Source: Pedobacter cryotolerans
GTDB taxonomy: Bacteria; Bacteroidota; Bacteroidia; Sphingobacteriales; Sphingobacteriaceae
Length of the DNA: 64,000 nt
Direction: 5' to 3'
NCBI RefSeq assembly: GCF_005116475.1
Contig: NZ_SWBO01000007.1
Span: forward strand, 164,281 to 228,280
Shown here piece by piece: positions 26,061 to 34,139 of this stretch; within the stretch, counting starts at the first letter, position 1; the number at the start of each line of letters is the position of its first letter. Position numbers and translations under genes: made by a program. Below the pieces are notes generated by a model. It ran no database searches and was not told the DNA's origin. It saw only the letters and a program-made list of their open reading frames with translations.

Positions 26061-26483
26061 ATGAAATCTTTATTTACTCTTTTAATTATCTGCATTTGGG
26101 CGACATCTGTTCGTGCTCAAGAAGTCAATTTCAAAACCATTGAAGGTACTTGGGATTATAAAAGCCCTAAGGGTAAAACAAAAATGAGTTATAAGTTTGA
26201 GGAAGATAACAAATTTACAAGCGTTACCGAACGAAAAGAAACTGAAACATTATTGGATGGCAGTTATACATTCGATAAAATTGGAGATTTGGATCGCTTA
26301 ATTATTAGCCACATACCTAAAGAAAACGGAACAAAAACCATAACCTCTTATTATCTCATTAAGTTTTCAGGCATCGACACCATTAAAACTCAACACGTAA
26401 ATGGCAAACAGCTAAATTGGCTCAGAGAAACACCTAAAAGCACGATGGTTTTTGTACGGAAAAAGGATGAAGCTAAAAAGTAG
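26061..26483 (+). CDS. Small secreted lipocalin-like protein
   Basis: The 140-residue protein has a signal peptide ending near SVRAQ (residue 19). The mature part (FKTIEGTWDYKSPKGKTKMSYKFEEDNKFTSV) has the GTW start and alternating strands of lipocalin-like beta-barrels. Such proteins are common in Bacteroidota and mostly unstudied. It ends 12 nt before the convergent EEP-family gene with no terminator between, so antisense overlap of transcripts is possible. Confidence 0.7.
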   Translation: MKSLFTLLIICIWATSVRAQEVNFKTIEGTWDYKSPKGKTKMSYKFEEDNKFTSVTERKETETLLDGSYTFDKIGDLDRLIISHIPKENGTKTITSYYLIKFSGIDTIKTQHVNGKQLNWLRETPKSTMVFVRKKDEAKK

Positions 26484-26495
26484 AAATATTAAATC

Positions 26496-27332
26496 CTAAA
26501 ACATTAACCTCACAAATACCGGTAAATGATCAGAATAATAACGTTGGTCTTTACTGTCTGATAAAACAGCATACTTTTGAACTTTAAAAGCTTTATTTAC
26601 AAAAATATAATCAATTCTGTTTTTCAAAGGACTATCCCATTTAAAAGCATTAAAAGTTCCATCTGGTCCGTAAGGCGGTTCGATAGAAATTTCTTTCGTA
26701 TCAGTTAAAAATGATTTAATTGTTGATATAGCTTCAGTTTCAGGCGTTACATTTAAATCGCCAGTAAAAACAACTGGTAATTTAGGCGCAATTTCTTGTA
26801 TTTTTTGTTTAAGTAACTTAGCAGATTCTATTCTTGCTTGTACACCAACGTGATCGTAATGTGTATTAAAAACTAAAAATTCTTTCTTGTTCGATTTATC
26901 ATATAACCTAACCCAAGAACAAACTCTATTTAATGCAGCATCCCAACCTTTGCTTGGCACATCTGGTGTTAGCGATAACCAAAAAGTACCTCCATCTTTT
27001 TTAACAAAGCGGTTTTTATTGTAGTAAACGGCAGAAAATTCTCCTTTGCGTTTACCATCATCTCTACCTACGCCAACTACATCAAAATCTGTATTTTCTG
27101 ATAGGTAATCAAACTGCTCGGGCAAGGCTTCCTGCACACATAAAATATCTGCATCGTAAAACTTAACCAAAGCTTTAACATTGTCTTTTCTGTTTGGCCA
27201 AGCGTTTACACCATCAGCGTTGGTATTTAACCTGATGTTATAAGAAATAATGTTTATAGGTTGATTTTTCTGTGCATTTGTTACCGTTATAAACGACAAA
27301 CAAATCAATACAAATAAAATGGTTTTTTTCAT
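26496..27332 (-). CDS. Secreted endonuclease/exonuclease/phosphatase (EEP) family protein
   Basis: The 278-residue protein has an N-terminal signal (about residues 1-20). EEP motifs follow: ISYNIRLNTNAD (Asn), VQEALPEQFDYL (metal Glu), FNTHYDHVGVQAR (His and Asp), VVFTGDLNVTPET (Asp/Asn), and YYSDHLPVFVRL (Asp/His). All catalytic positions seem present. Substrate could be nucleic acid, a sugar phosphate or a phospholipid head group and cannot be chosen from sequence. It stands alone. Confidence 0.85.
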   Translation of the reverse strand: MKKTILFVLICLSFITVTNAQKNQPINIISYNIRLNTNADGVNAWPNRKDNVKALVKFYDADILCVQEALPEQFDYLSENTDFDVVGVGRDDGKRKGEFSAVYYNKNRFVKKDGGTFWLSLTPDVPSKGWDAALNRVCSWVRLYDKSNKKEFLVFNTHYDHVGVQARIESAKLLKQKIQEIAPKLPVVFTGDLNVTPETEAISTIKSFLTDTKEISIEPPYGPDGTFNAFKWDSPLKNRIDYIFVNKAFKVQKYAVLSDSKDQRYYSDHLPVFVRLMF

Positions 27333-27430
27333 AATGGCTCTAAATTACAAATCTGATATTAATTAATTGTAAAGAAATAAATCTATTACCTATAGTTCTT
27401 GGAGACACAGACCAAGGCGTTAAAAAAATC

Positions 27431-27571
27431 GTCATATCGAACGAAGCGCAGAGATAGCCCGTCCCGACTTCTCGGGAAGATATCTGTTTCTTGGCGACAC
27501 TGAATTGACATCAGCTTATAACAAGGATATAGGCAGATTTCTCAATCGTAAAAACTCATTTCGAAATGACG
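27431..27571. repeat. TCATATCGAACG-family dispersed repeat
   Basis: Starts CGTCATATCGAACGAAGCG, contains a CCCGTCCCGACTTCTCGGGA stem and ends CATTTCGAAATGACG, whose TCGAAATGACG is close to the inverse of the start. A second copy lies at 37383-37518, where the middle differs. About 140 nt in all. Confidence 0.7.
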
Positions 27572-27580
27572 AAAAGAAGG

Positions 27581-28279
27581 CTACATCAAACTTTCATCAG
27601 CCATACTTAAAAAAGAATGATCGGTAATAATGAGGTGATCGTAAATTGGAATTTCTAGCAACAAACCAGCCTGCACCATTTTTTTGGTGAGGTTAATATC
27701 AGCTGTGCTAGCTTTTAAATTACCAGAGGGATGATTGTGTGCCAAAACAATATTTGCAGCATTGTTTTCTATGGCTACTTTAAAGATAATTTTTGGATCG
27801 GCAATGGTACCCGACTGACCGCCTTTGCTAATTAAATGTTTACTGGTTACAAAATTTGCCCGGTTTAATACCAAAATCCAAAATTCTTCGTGGGCTAAAT
27901 CTGCCAACTCGGTTTTTAAAACTTCATAAGCATCTTTAGAAGACATGATTTTAATTGGACCTTCCTTTTCGGTTTCTTTTCTTCTTCGTCCCAATTCTAA
28001 TGCAGCAACTATAGCAATTGCCTTAGCCTCTCCTATTCCTTTAAATTTAGAAAGTTCTTTTACACTTAGCTTAGCTACTTTGGCTAAATCGTTATTGTAA
28101 AAACTAAGAATGCGTTTGCTTAAGTCAACAGCGGTTTCATTTCTACTGCCAGAGCCAATTAAAATAGCAATAAGCTCTGCGTCAGTTAACTGTCGTCTGC
28201 CATGTAAAAGCAGCTTTTCACGCGGCCTATCTGCTTCTGCCCAAGCTTTAATGCCTAATTTTTGGTCGTAATTATCCAT
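27581..28279 (-). CDS. radC: RadC family JAB-domain protein
   Basis: The 232-residue protein combines a UPF0758-type helix-hairpin-helix N-terminus (FKGIGEAKAIAIVAALELGRR, about 79-100) with a JAB/MPN metalloprotease-like domain carrying HNHPSGN (181-187) and Asp194, the metal-site set. Despite the name, a direct DNA-repair role of RadC is not well supported. Length is typical and no neighbours suggest a special role. Confidence 0.92.
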   Translation of the reverse strand: MDNYDQKLGIKAWAEADRPREKLLLHGRRQLTDAELIAILIGSGSRNETAVDLSKRILSFYNNDLAKVAKLSVKELSKFKGIGEAKAIAIVAALELGRRRKETEKEGPIKIMSSKDAYEVLKTELADLAHEEFWILVLNRANFVTSKHLISKGGQSGTIADPKIIFKVAIENNAANIVLAHNHPSGNLKASTADINLTKKMVQAGLLLEIPIYDHLIITDHSFLSMADESLM

Positions 28280-28356
28280 CCCTTTATTTTTAATTGAATA
28301 CCAATCGGGATGGATTGATTGACTAAGATAGAAATTGTTAATAAATTATAAGTACA

Positions 28357-28389
28357 AAAAAAACGGTATCGCTAAAAGCAATACCGTTT
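28357..28389 (-). terminator. Intrinsic terminator after rpsT
   Basis: AAACGGTAT (28361-28369) and ATACCGTTT (28381-28389) form a stem. On the minus strand a run of T follows. It lies 23 nt past the rpsT stop. Confidence 0.85.
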
Positions 28390-28411
28390 AAATATCGAGA
28401 AAAAAAACTTA

Positions 28412-28666
28412 CTATTTTAAACCGTTAACGAATTTCGTTAATTTAGATTTGTTGTTAGCAGCTTTATTTTTGTGAATTACGTTTTTCTTAGCTAAACGAT
28501 CTAACATTGAGATTACTTTTGGTAATAACTCAGTACCAGTTTTTTTATCTTCAGCAGCACGTAATCTTTTAATGAAAGTACGTGTAGTTTTTGCTTGATA
28601 CCTGTTACGTAAGCGTTTTGTAGCGTTTGCTCTAATTCTTTTTATAGACGATTTATGATTTGCCAT
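28412..28666 (-). CDS. rpsT: Ribosomal protein bS20
   Basis: The 84-residue basic protein binds 16S rRNA early in 30S assembly. It starts MANHKSSIKRIRANATKRLRNR and has KTTRTFIKRLRAAE, then IHKNKAANNKSKLTKFVNGL. Length matches the family. It is monocistronic with its own terminator. The leader has no Shine-Dalgarno. Confidence 0.97.
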   Translation of the reverse strand: MANHKSSIKRIRANATKRLRNRYQAKTTRTFIKRLRAAEDKKTGTELLPKVISMLDRLAKKNVIHKNKAANNKSKLTKFVNGLK

Positions 28667-28936
28667 TATTGTTTAGCCTTTTATATCTTCTGTGTTAACT
28701 ATTTTTCGGACTGCAAATATAGAGTTAATGTTTTTAAAATGCAAAATGCTTTCGCAAATATTTTTATATAATTTTAAAAAGAAACAAAAACTTGCTTTGC
28801 AGGGGTCAAATTTAAGTTAAATCTCTAAATCTAATGCTACAAATTTATTTTAAATGATAAATATCAGTATATTAAATTATAAAAACTCTTTCATTAAAAA
28901 GGTAAAATGCTATTTTTGAAAAAAAGATAAAGCATT

Positions 28937-29515
28937 TTGAAGAAACGTATCGCAATTTTTGCTTCGGGCTCAGGTTCTAATGCCCAAAAATTAATGGAGC
29001 ATTTTAAACGCAACACAGAGGTGGAAGTTGCTTTGGTTTTAACCAACAATCCTGACGCCTATGTTTTACAACGTGCAGATAGCTTCGAAATTCCATCGCA
29101 TATTTTTGATAAGCATGAGTTTTATAAGACTGATAATATAATTGATCTTTTAAAAAACCTTGATATTGATTTAATTGTGCTGGCTGGCTTTTTATGGCTA
29201 ATTCCAAAAAACTTACTACAAGAATACCCTGGCAGAATTATTAACATACACCCTGCTATTTTACCAAAATTTGGCGGCAAAGGTATGTATGGCGATTTTG
29301 TGCACAAAGCCGTAATGGAAGCAAGTGAACCCGAAGGCGGAATAACCATCCACTATGTGAATGAAAATTACGATGAAGGCGAGTACATTTATCAAGCCAA
29401 ATACCGTATTGACAAAAGCGATAATTTAGAAATGGTGAAATTTAAAGGCCAACAATTAGAACACTTGCATTACCCACGTATTGTAGAGAGCATCATTAAG
29501 AAGATTAAAAAGTAG
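28937..29515 (+). CDS. purN: Phosphoribosylglycinamide formyltransferase
   Basis: The 192-residue enzyme transfers a formyl group from N10-formyl-tetrahydrofolate to GAR, the third step of purine synthesis. It shows IAIFASGSGSNAQ (phosphate binding), INIHPAILPKFGGKGMYG (catalytic Asn/His) and GGITIHYVNENYDEG (Asp). The start is TTG at 28937: there is an in-frame TAA three codons upstream and no ATG before the conserved motif, so TTG is required. purH lies about 190 nt downstream with its own -7 box, so the two may be separately or jointly transcribed. Confidence 0.93.
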   Translation: MKKRIAIFASGSGSNAQKLMEHFKRNTEVEVALVLTNNPDAYVLQRADSFEIPSHIFDKHEFYKTDNIIDLLKNLDIDLIVLAGFLWLIPKNLLQEYPGRIINIHPAILPKFGGKGMYGDFVHKAVMEASEPEGGITIHYVNENYDEGEYIYQAKYRIDKSDNLEMVKFKGQQLEHLHYPRIVESIIKKIKK

Positions 29516-29680
29516 AGAATAGTCGGGAAGATGGTAAGTTGGAAAAGTCGGGAAGCCGTAAGACAGAAAAATCGGAGCTTAGAAAAGCCCGAAAACTAGA
29601 CCATTTTCCATCTTACCAATAACATCTTACATTTATTAAATTTTCTTAAGAAATCCCCTCAAAAAACGATCTCATTTTCT

Positions 29681-29688
29681 TACCTTTG
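29681..29688 (+). promoter_or_regulatory. Candidate -7 promoter box of purH (TACCTTTG)
   Basis: An exact TAnnTTTG match 21 nt before the purH ATG. The expected start of transcription would be within about 7 nt of it, giving a very short leader. No convincing -33 TTTG. Confidence 0.55.
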
Positions 29689-29709
29689 CGGCTTAAAATA
29701 ATACCCTTC

Positions 29710-31236
29710 ATGAGTCAGCAAGTTAAGATCAAAAACGCTTTAATTTCAGTTTATTACAAAGATGGTTTAGCACCTCTTGTTCAATATTTAGCCCAGCAAG
29801 GCGTAACGCTATATTCTACTGGCGGTACCGAACAATTTATTAAAGATTTAAATCTACCTGTTGTTGCCGTTGAAGATTTAACTGGCTACCCTTCTATTTT
29901 AGGCGGACGAGTAAAAACGTTACACCCTAAAGTGTTTGGCGGAATTTTAAATCGTAGAGGTTTAGCGGGCGATCAAGAACAAATTGCCGAATATGAAATT
30001 CCAGAAATTGATTTAGTTATTGTAGACCTTTACCCTTTTGAAGAAACCGTAAAAGCTGGCGGTACCGATACTGAAATTATTGAGAAGATTGATATTGGTG
30101 GTATTTCATTAATTAGAGCTGCTGCGAAAAACTTTAATGACGTAGTAATTATCGCCTCAAAAGATGATTATGGTACTTTATTAGAAGAATTACAAGCTCA
30201 AGATGGCGCTACAACTTTAGCTCAACGTACATCGTATGCTAAAAAAGCTTTCCATACTTCTTCTCATTACGATACGGCAATTTTTAATTATTTTAATAAT
30301 GAAGAACCGCTGAATGTTTTTAAACAAAGCGTTAAACAAGCACAAACTTTACGTTATGGCGAAAATCCTCATCAGCAAGGAACTTTTTACGGCAACTTAG
30401 ATGAGATGTTTACCAAATTAAATGGTAAAGAATTAAGTTACAACAATTTGGTAGATGTTGATGCTGCTGTAGCATTGATTGATGAATTTACTGAACCAAC
30501 TTTTGCCATTTTAAAACATACCAACGCTTGCGGTTTAGCATCGAGACCAACAGTTTTACAAGCTTGGAAAGACGCTTTAGCCTGCGATCCAGTTTCGGCT
30601 TTTGGTGGTGTATTAATTACCAATCAGGAAGTAGATTTAGCAACTGCACAAGAAATTAACAATTTATTTTTTGAAGTTTTAATTGCGCCAAGCTACCAAC
30701 CAGAAGCTGTAGAATTATTTAAAGCAAAGAAAAACAGAGTGATTTTACAACGCAATGAAGTTGAATTGAGTAAAAAACAATTTAAAACTTTATTAAACGG
30801 TGTAATTGAACAAGATAAAGATTTAAGCTTAGAAGCTGCCGAGCAAATGAAAACGGTTACCGATAAAGCACCAAGCGAAGCTTCGATACAAGATTTAATT
30901 TTTGCTAACAAAATTGTAAAACATACCAAATCAAATACCATTGTTTTTGTAAAAGACAATTTATTAATTGCAAGTGGCGTTGGACAAACATCGAGAGTTG
31001 ATGCTTTGAAACAAGCGGTAGTTAAAGCAGAAGCATTTGGTTTTAGCTTAAAAGATGCTGTGATGGCATCTGATGCATTTTTCCCTTTCCCAGATTGTGT
31101 AGAGTTAGCAGCAGATGCAGGAATTATTGCAGTTTTACAACCTGGTGGCTCTATTAAAGATCAGGATTCGATTGATATGTGTAACGCAAAAGGCATTGCC
31201 ATGGTAACTACAGGAGTGAGACATTTTAAACACTAA
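29710..31236 (+). CDS. purH: Bifunctional AICAR transformylase / IMP cyclohydrolase
   Basis: The 508-residue enzyme performs the last two steps of IMP synthesis. The N-terminal MGS-like IMP cyclohydrolase has LYSTGGTEQFIKDL and GGRVKTLHPKVFGGIL; the C-terminal transformylase has LRYGENPHQQGTFY, ILKHTNACGLA (Lys-His catalytic pair) and DAFFPFPDCVELAADAG. The start is taken as ATG 29710; an in-frame TTG at 29686 overlaps the -7 promoter box, so it cannot be the start. Full length. It follows purN on the same strand. Confidence 0.97.
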   Translation: MSQQVKIKNALISVYYKDGLAPLVQYLAQQGVTLYSTGGTEQFIKDLNLPVVAVEDLTGYPSILGGRVKTLHPKVFGGILNRRGLAGDQEQIAEYEIPEIDLVIVDLYPFEETVKAGGTDTEIIEKIDIGGISLIRAAAKNFNDVVIIASKDDYGTLLEELQAQDGATTLAQRTSYAKKAFHTSSHYDTAIFNYFNNEEPLNVFKQSVKQAQTLRYGENPHQQGTFYGNLDEMFTKLNGKELSYNNLVDVDAAVALIDEFTEPTFAILKHTNACGLASRPTVLQAWKDALACDPVSAFGGVLITNQEVDLATAQEINNLFFEVLIAPSYQPEAVELFKAKKNRVILQRNEVELSKKQFKTLLNGVIEQDKDLSLEAAEQMKTVTDKAPSEASIQDLIFANKIVKHTKSNTIVFVKDNLLIASGVGQTSRVDALKQAVVKAEAFGFSLKDAVMASDAFFPFPDCVELAADAGIIAVLQPGGSIKDQDSIDMCNAKGIAMVTTGVRHFKH

Positions 31237-31325
31237 GCTAGTCGGATAAGTTAAGGAGACCGAAAGTCGGAAAGATATAAAAGTATAAAGACTAAAGCTA
31301 AAAGGTTAATGCGCTTTACAATTCC

Positions 31326-31371
31326 CCTCCCTTGGAGGGGTGTCAGCCACGGCTGACGGGGTGGTTTTTTA
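31326..31371. repeat. CCCCTCCCTTGGAGGGG-containing dispersed repeat
   Basis: A CCCCTCC..GGAGGGG palindrome is followed by GTCAGCC-ACG-GCTGAC palindrome and GGGGTGG. GC-rich in an A/T-rich gap, like the element at 13316-13371. The 451-nt gap 31237-31687 holds this, a half CTTCGACTACGCTCAG (31457-31472) and the palindrome at 31504, and no gene. Confidence 0.75.
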
Positions 31372-31456
31372 GGCTATTTTGCAACCTTTAATAATTGCAC
31401 AAGCTGCTGTAAAATAAACCCGATTGTAGTGAATATACTTTTTTGTTTTGCTAGCA

Positions 31457-31472
31457 CTTCGACTACGCTCAG
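31457..31472. repeat. Half copy of the CTTCGACTACGCTCAG family
   Basis: A single exact 16-nt arm followed by TGTGACAGC; the opposing arm is missing. It fits decay of a full palindrome. Confidence 0.7.
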
Positions 31473-31503
31473 TGTGACAGCACAAAAAAGATTTTAACGG
31501 AAA

Positions 31504-31525
31504 GCCTGCCTGCCGGCAGGCAGGC
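31504..31525. repeat. Perfect 22-nt GC-rich palindrome
   Basis: GCCTGCCTGCC is followed immediately by its reverse complement GGCAGGCAGGC, with no loop. It is the most GC-rich 22 bases in the region and lies within a repeat-rich gap upstream of mreB. Confidence 0.8.
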
Positions 31526-31687
31526 GGGACTGAAATAACCTATAGAAATAGAACATTGATTTTCAAATCATTCGGAAAAATTAATTTTAGGCTCAACAGA
31601 TTTTTTAAATTTTAAATACAATAAAAAGGTGTATTTTTACATTGTATAAGTACACAAATTTTAAATACAACATAACATCACATATAA

Positions 31688-32710
31688 ATGGGATTATTTA
31701 ACTGGTTTACGCAAGAAGTTGCCATTGATTTAGGCACAGCGAATACCCTTATTATACATAACGATAAAGTAGTAGTTGACGAACCATCGATAGTTGCTTT
31801 TGACAGACAAACCAACAAAATCATTGCAATTGGCCGCCAGGCGATGCAAATGGAAGGTAAAACACACGATAATATTAGAACAGTTAGACCTTTAAAAGAT
31901 GGTGTAATTGCAGATTTTAATGCTGCAGAAGCCATGATTAAAGGGATGATTAGAATGCTTAACGGTGGTAAAGGCTGGATGTTTCCATCTTTACGAATGG
32001 TAATCTGTATTCCTTCTGGTATTACTGAGGTTGAAAAACGTGCGGTAAGAGATAGTGCTGAAATTGCTGGTGCAAAAGAAGTTTACTTAATTCACGAACC
32101 AATGGCAGCAGCCGTAGGTATTGGAATTGATGTAGAAGAACCAATGGGAAATATGATCATCGATATAGGTGGTGGTACTACAGAGATTGCGGTTATTGCA
32201 TTGTCTGGTATTGTTTGTGACCAATCTATCCGCGTGGCGGGAGATAACTTTGATAGCGATATTGTAAATTACATCCGTCGCCAACACAACATAATGATTG
32301 GTGACCGTACGGCTGAGAAAATCAAAATTGAAGTTGGCGCTGCATTACCAGAATTGGCTGATCCACCTGCAGATTTTGCTGTACAAGGTAGAGATTTAAT
32401 GACTGGTGTACCAAAACAAATCACCGTTTCTTACACTGAAATTGCACATTGTTTAGATAAATCTATCTCAAAAATTGAAGAAGCGATTTTAAAGGCTTTA
32501 GAGATTACGCCTCCAGAACTTTCGGCTGATATTTACCAAACTGGTATTTACTTAACTGGTGGTGGTGCATTGTTACGTGGTTTAGATAAACGTGTGGCTG
32601 CTAAAACTAAGTTACCTGTTCACGTTGCCGAAGATCCACTTCGTGCTGTAGTACGTGGTACTGGTATCGCTTTAAAAAACATTGGTAATTATAAATTTTT
32701 AATGCAATAA
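31688..32710 (+). CDS. mreB: Rod shape-determining protein MreB
   Basis: The 340-residue actin-like ATPase forms membrane filaments that guide lateral wall synthesis. Features: AIDLGTANTLI (phosphate 1), MIIDIGGGTTEIAVIALSG (phosphate 2), VYLIHEPMAAAVGIG, and GIYLTGGGALLRGLDK (adenosine motif). Length is standard. It heads the operon mreB-mreC-mreD-mrdA-rodA. An inverted repeat lies in the gap to mreC (32714-32779). The -7 promoter is uncertain. Confidence 0.98.
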   Translation: MGLFNWFTQEVAIDLGTANTLIIHNDKVVVDEPSIVAFDRQTNKIIAIGRQAMQMEGKTHDNIRTVRPLKDGVIADFNAAEAMIKGMIRMLNGGKGWMFPSLRMVICIPSGITEVEKRAVRDSAEIAGAKEVYLIHEPMAAAVGIGIDVEEPMGNMIIDIGGGTTEIAVIALSGIVCDQSIRVAGDNFDSDIVNYIRRQHNIMIGDRTAEKIKIEVGAALPELADPPADFAVQGRDLMTGVPKQITVSYTEIAHCLDKSISKIEEAILKALEITPPELSADIYQTGIYLTGGGALLRGLDKRVAAKTKLPVHVAEDPLRAVVRGTGIALKNIGNYKFLMQ

Positions 32711-32713
32711 TCT

Positions 32714-32779
32714 AGATATGAGAAATTAGATATGAGATTTGAGACGAAGTGCCAAACTCATATCTAATTTCTCATATCT
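32714..32779. repeat. Perfect 23-bp inverted repeat between mreB and mreC
   Basis: Left arm 32714-32736 and right arm 32757-32779 are exact reverse complements (the left arm opens AGATATGAGA). The loop is 20 nt. It lies entirely between the mreB stop and the mreC start and could act as an attenuating or stabilising stem. Members of the same word family occur at 2586-2625 and 25896-25935. Confidence 0.85.
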
Positions 32780-32794
32780 CATATCTTTTAAGCA

Positions 32795-33634
32795 ATGCGT
32801 AACCTTTGGATTTTCGTCAGTAGATATAACGCATTTTTCTTTTTCTTCATTTTCTTTGCTATTGGCGTAGTTTTAACTATCAAAAATAATTCTTACCAAC
32901 GCAGTGTAACTTTAAGCTCTACCAATGAGATTGTTGGTGATGCTTATGGGCGCTTAAATGTGCTCAAAAGATATTTAAATCTTGGTCAAGTAAATGACAG
33001 TTTAGCGATGGAGAACGCTAAACTTAAAACACAACTTTTAGTATTACAAAATGTAGATAGCAGTAAAGTTATTAAAGTATCTGATAGTGTAAATCAGCAG
33101 CAATACACTTTATTTGCAGCAAAAGTGATTAAAAACTCAATCAGTTTAAGAAATAATTACATTACTATTAATAAAGGTAGTGCTGATGGTATTGTTAAAG
33201 ATATGGCAGTAATTTCTCCTCAAACAGGAGTAGTTGGATTTGTACAAGATGTATCTGAACATTTAGCAACCATCAGATCTTTACTTAATAAAAATACAGC
33301 TATAAGCGTTTATATTAAAAAAAATAATGCATTTGGCTCGTTAGTTTGGGGAGATGGAAATTTTGATTTTAAAAAAGCTTTGGTAAAAGAAATTCCAAAT
33401 CATTTTAATGTTAAAGTTGGAGATACGGTGATTACTTCGGGTGTGGGTAGTTTTCCGAAAGGAATTGAAATTGGTCGAATTGTAAAAACAGGAATTAGCA
33501 CTGGAGATAGTTTTATGACCTTGGAGGTTAGCCTTTTTAATGATTTTAGCACCTTACAATACGTATATATTGTAAAAGACAGATTAGCTACAGAACAAAA
33601 AGCTTTAGAAGAACAATTGCCTAATGAACAGTAA
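32795..33634 (+). CDS. mreC: Rod shape-determining protein MreC
   Basis: The 279-residue bitopic membrane protein bridges MreB with periplasmic PBP2. One transmembrane helix (about residues 12-32) is followed by a coiled coil (about 55-90, RLNVLKRYLNLGQVNDSLAMENAKLKTQLL) and the beta-rich MreC domain with ITINKGSADGIVKDMAVISPQTGVVGFV and VGDTVITSGVGSFPKGIEIGRI. It overlaps mreD by 11 nt, indicating coupled translation. Confidence 0.95.
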   Translation: MRNLWIFVSRYNAFFFFFIFFAIGVVLTIKNNSYQRSVTLSSTNEIVGDAYGRLNVLKRYLNLGQVNDSLAMENAKLKTQLLVLQNVDSSKVIKVSDSVNQQQYTLFAAKVIKNSISLRNNYITINKGSADGIVKDMAVISPQTGVVGFVQDVSEHLATIRSLLNKNTAISVYIKKNNAFGSLVWGDGNFDFKKALVKEIPNHFNVKVGDTVITSGVGSFPKGIEIGRIVKTGISTGDSFMTLEVSLFNDFSTLQYVYIVKDRLATEQKALEEQLPNEQ

Positions 33635-34139
33635 GACCATTTTATTAAATATTTTTAGGTGGTTTGTACTTTTATTTGTGCAGATTTTTTTATTGCGTAA
33701 CTTAAATTACTATAACTTATCAACTCCATTTATTTACATCCTATTTATTCTTGTACTTCCTTTTAGGATACCTAACCTACTTTTATTTTTAATAGCTTTT
33801 GGAACAGGTTTAACTATAGACGCCTTTTACGATACCTTAGGTGTACACACTAGCGCCTGTGTTGCCCTTGCATTTGTAAGGATATTATTTATTTCTGTGA
33901 GTGTAAATAGAGATGCTTTTGATGAACCTGAACCTTCTTTAGGAAACATGGGTTTTAAATGGTTTTTGCTCTATGCTTTTTTATGTACAATTGTGCATCA
34001 CATTATCGTTTTTGTATTGGAGGCGTTTAAATTTAGTGAAATTGGCTATACTTTGGGTAGGGCTTTAATTAGTGTTATATTTACACTTTTTATTGTCTTG
34101 TTGGTAGAGTTTACCTTCCATAACAGAAAATCGAATTAA
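33624..34139 (+). CDS. mreD: Rod shape-determining protein MreD
   Basis: The 171-residue hydrophobic protein has five or so membrane helices and spans the inner membrane as part of the elongasome. MreD is poorly conserved and the call rests on hydrophobicity, size and its place directly after mreC (11-nt overlap) and directly before mrdA (1 nt gap). Confidence 0.88.
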   Translation: MNSKTILLNIFRWFVLLFVQIFLLRNLNYYNLSTPFIYILFILVLPFRIPNLLLFLIAFGTGLTIDAFYDTLGVHTSACVALAFVRILFISVSVNRDAFDEPEPSLGNMGFKWFLLYAFLCTIVHHIIVFVLEAFKFSEIGYTLGRALISVIFTLFIVLLVEFTFHNRKSN

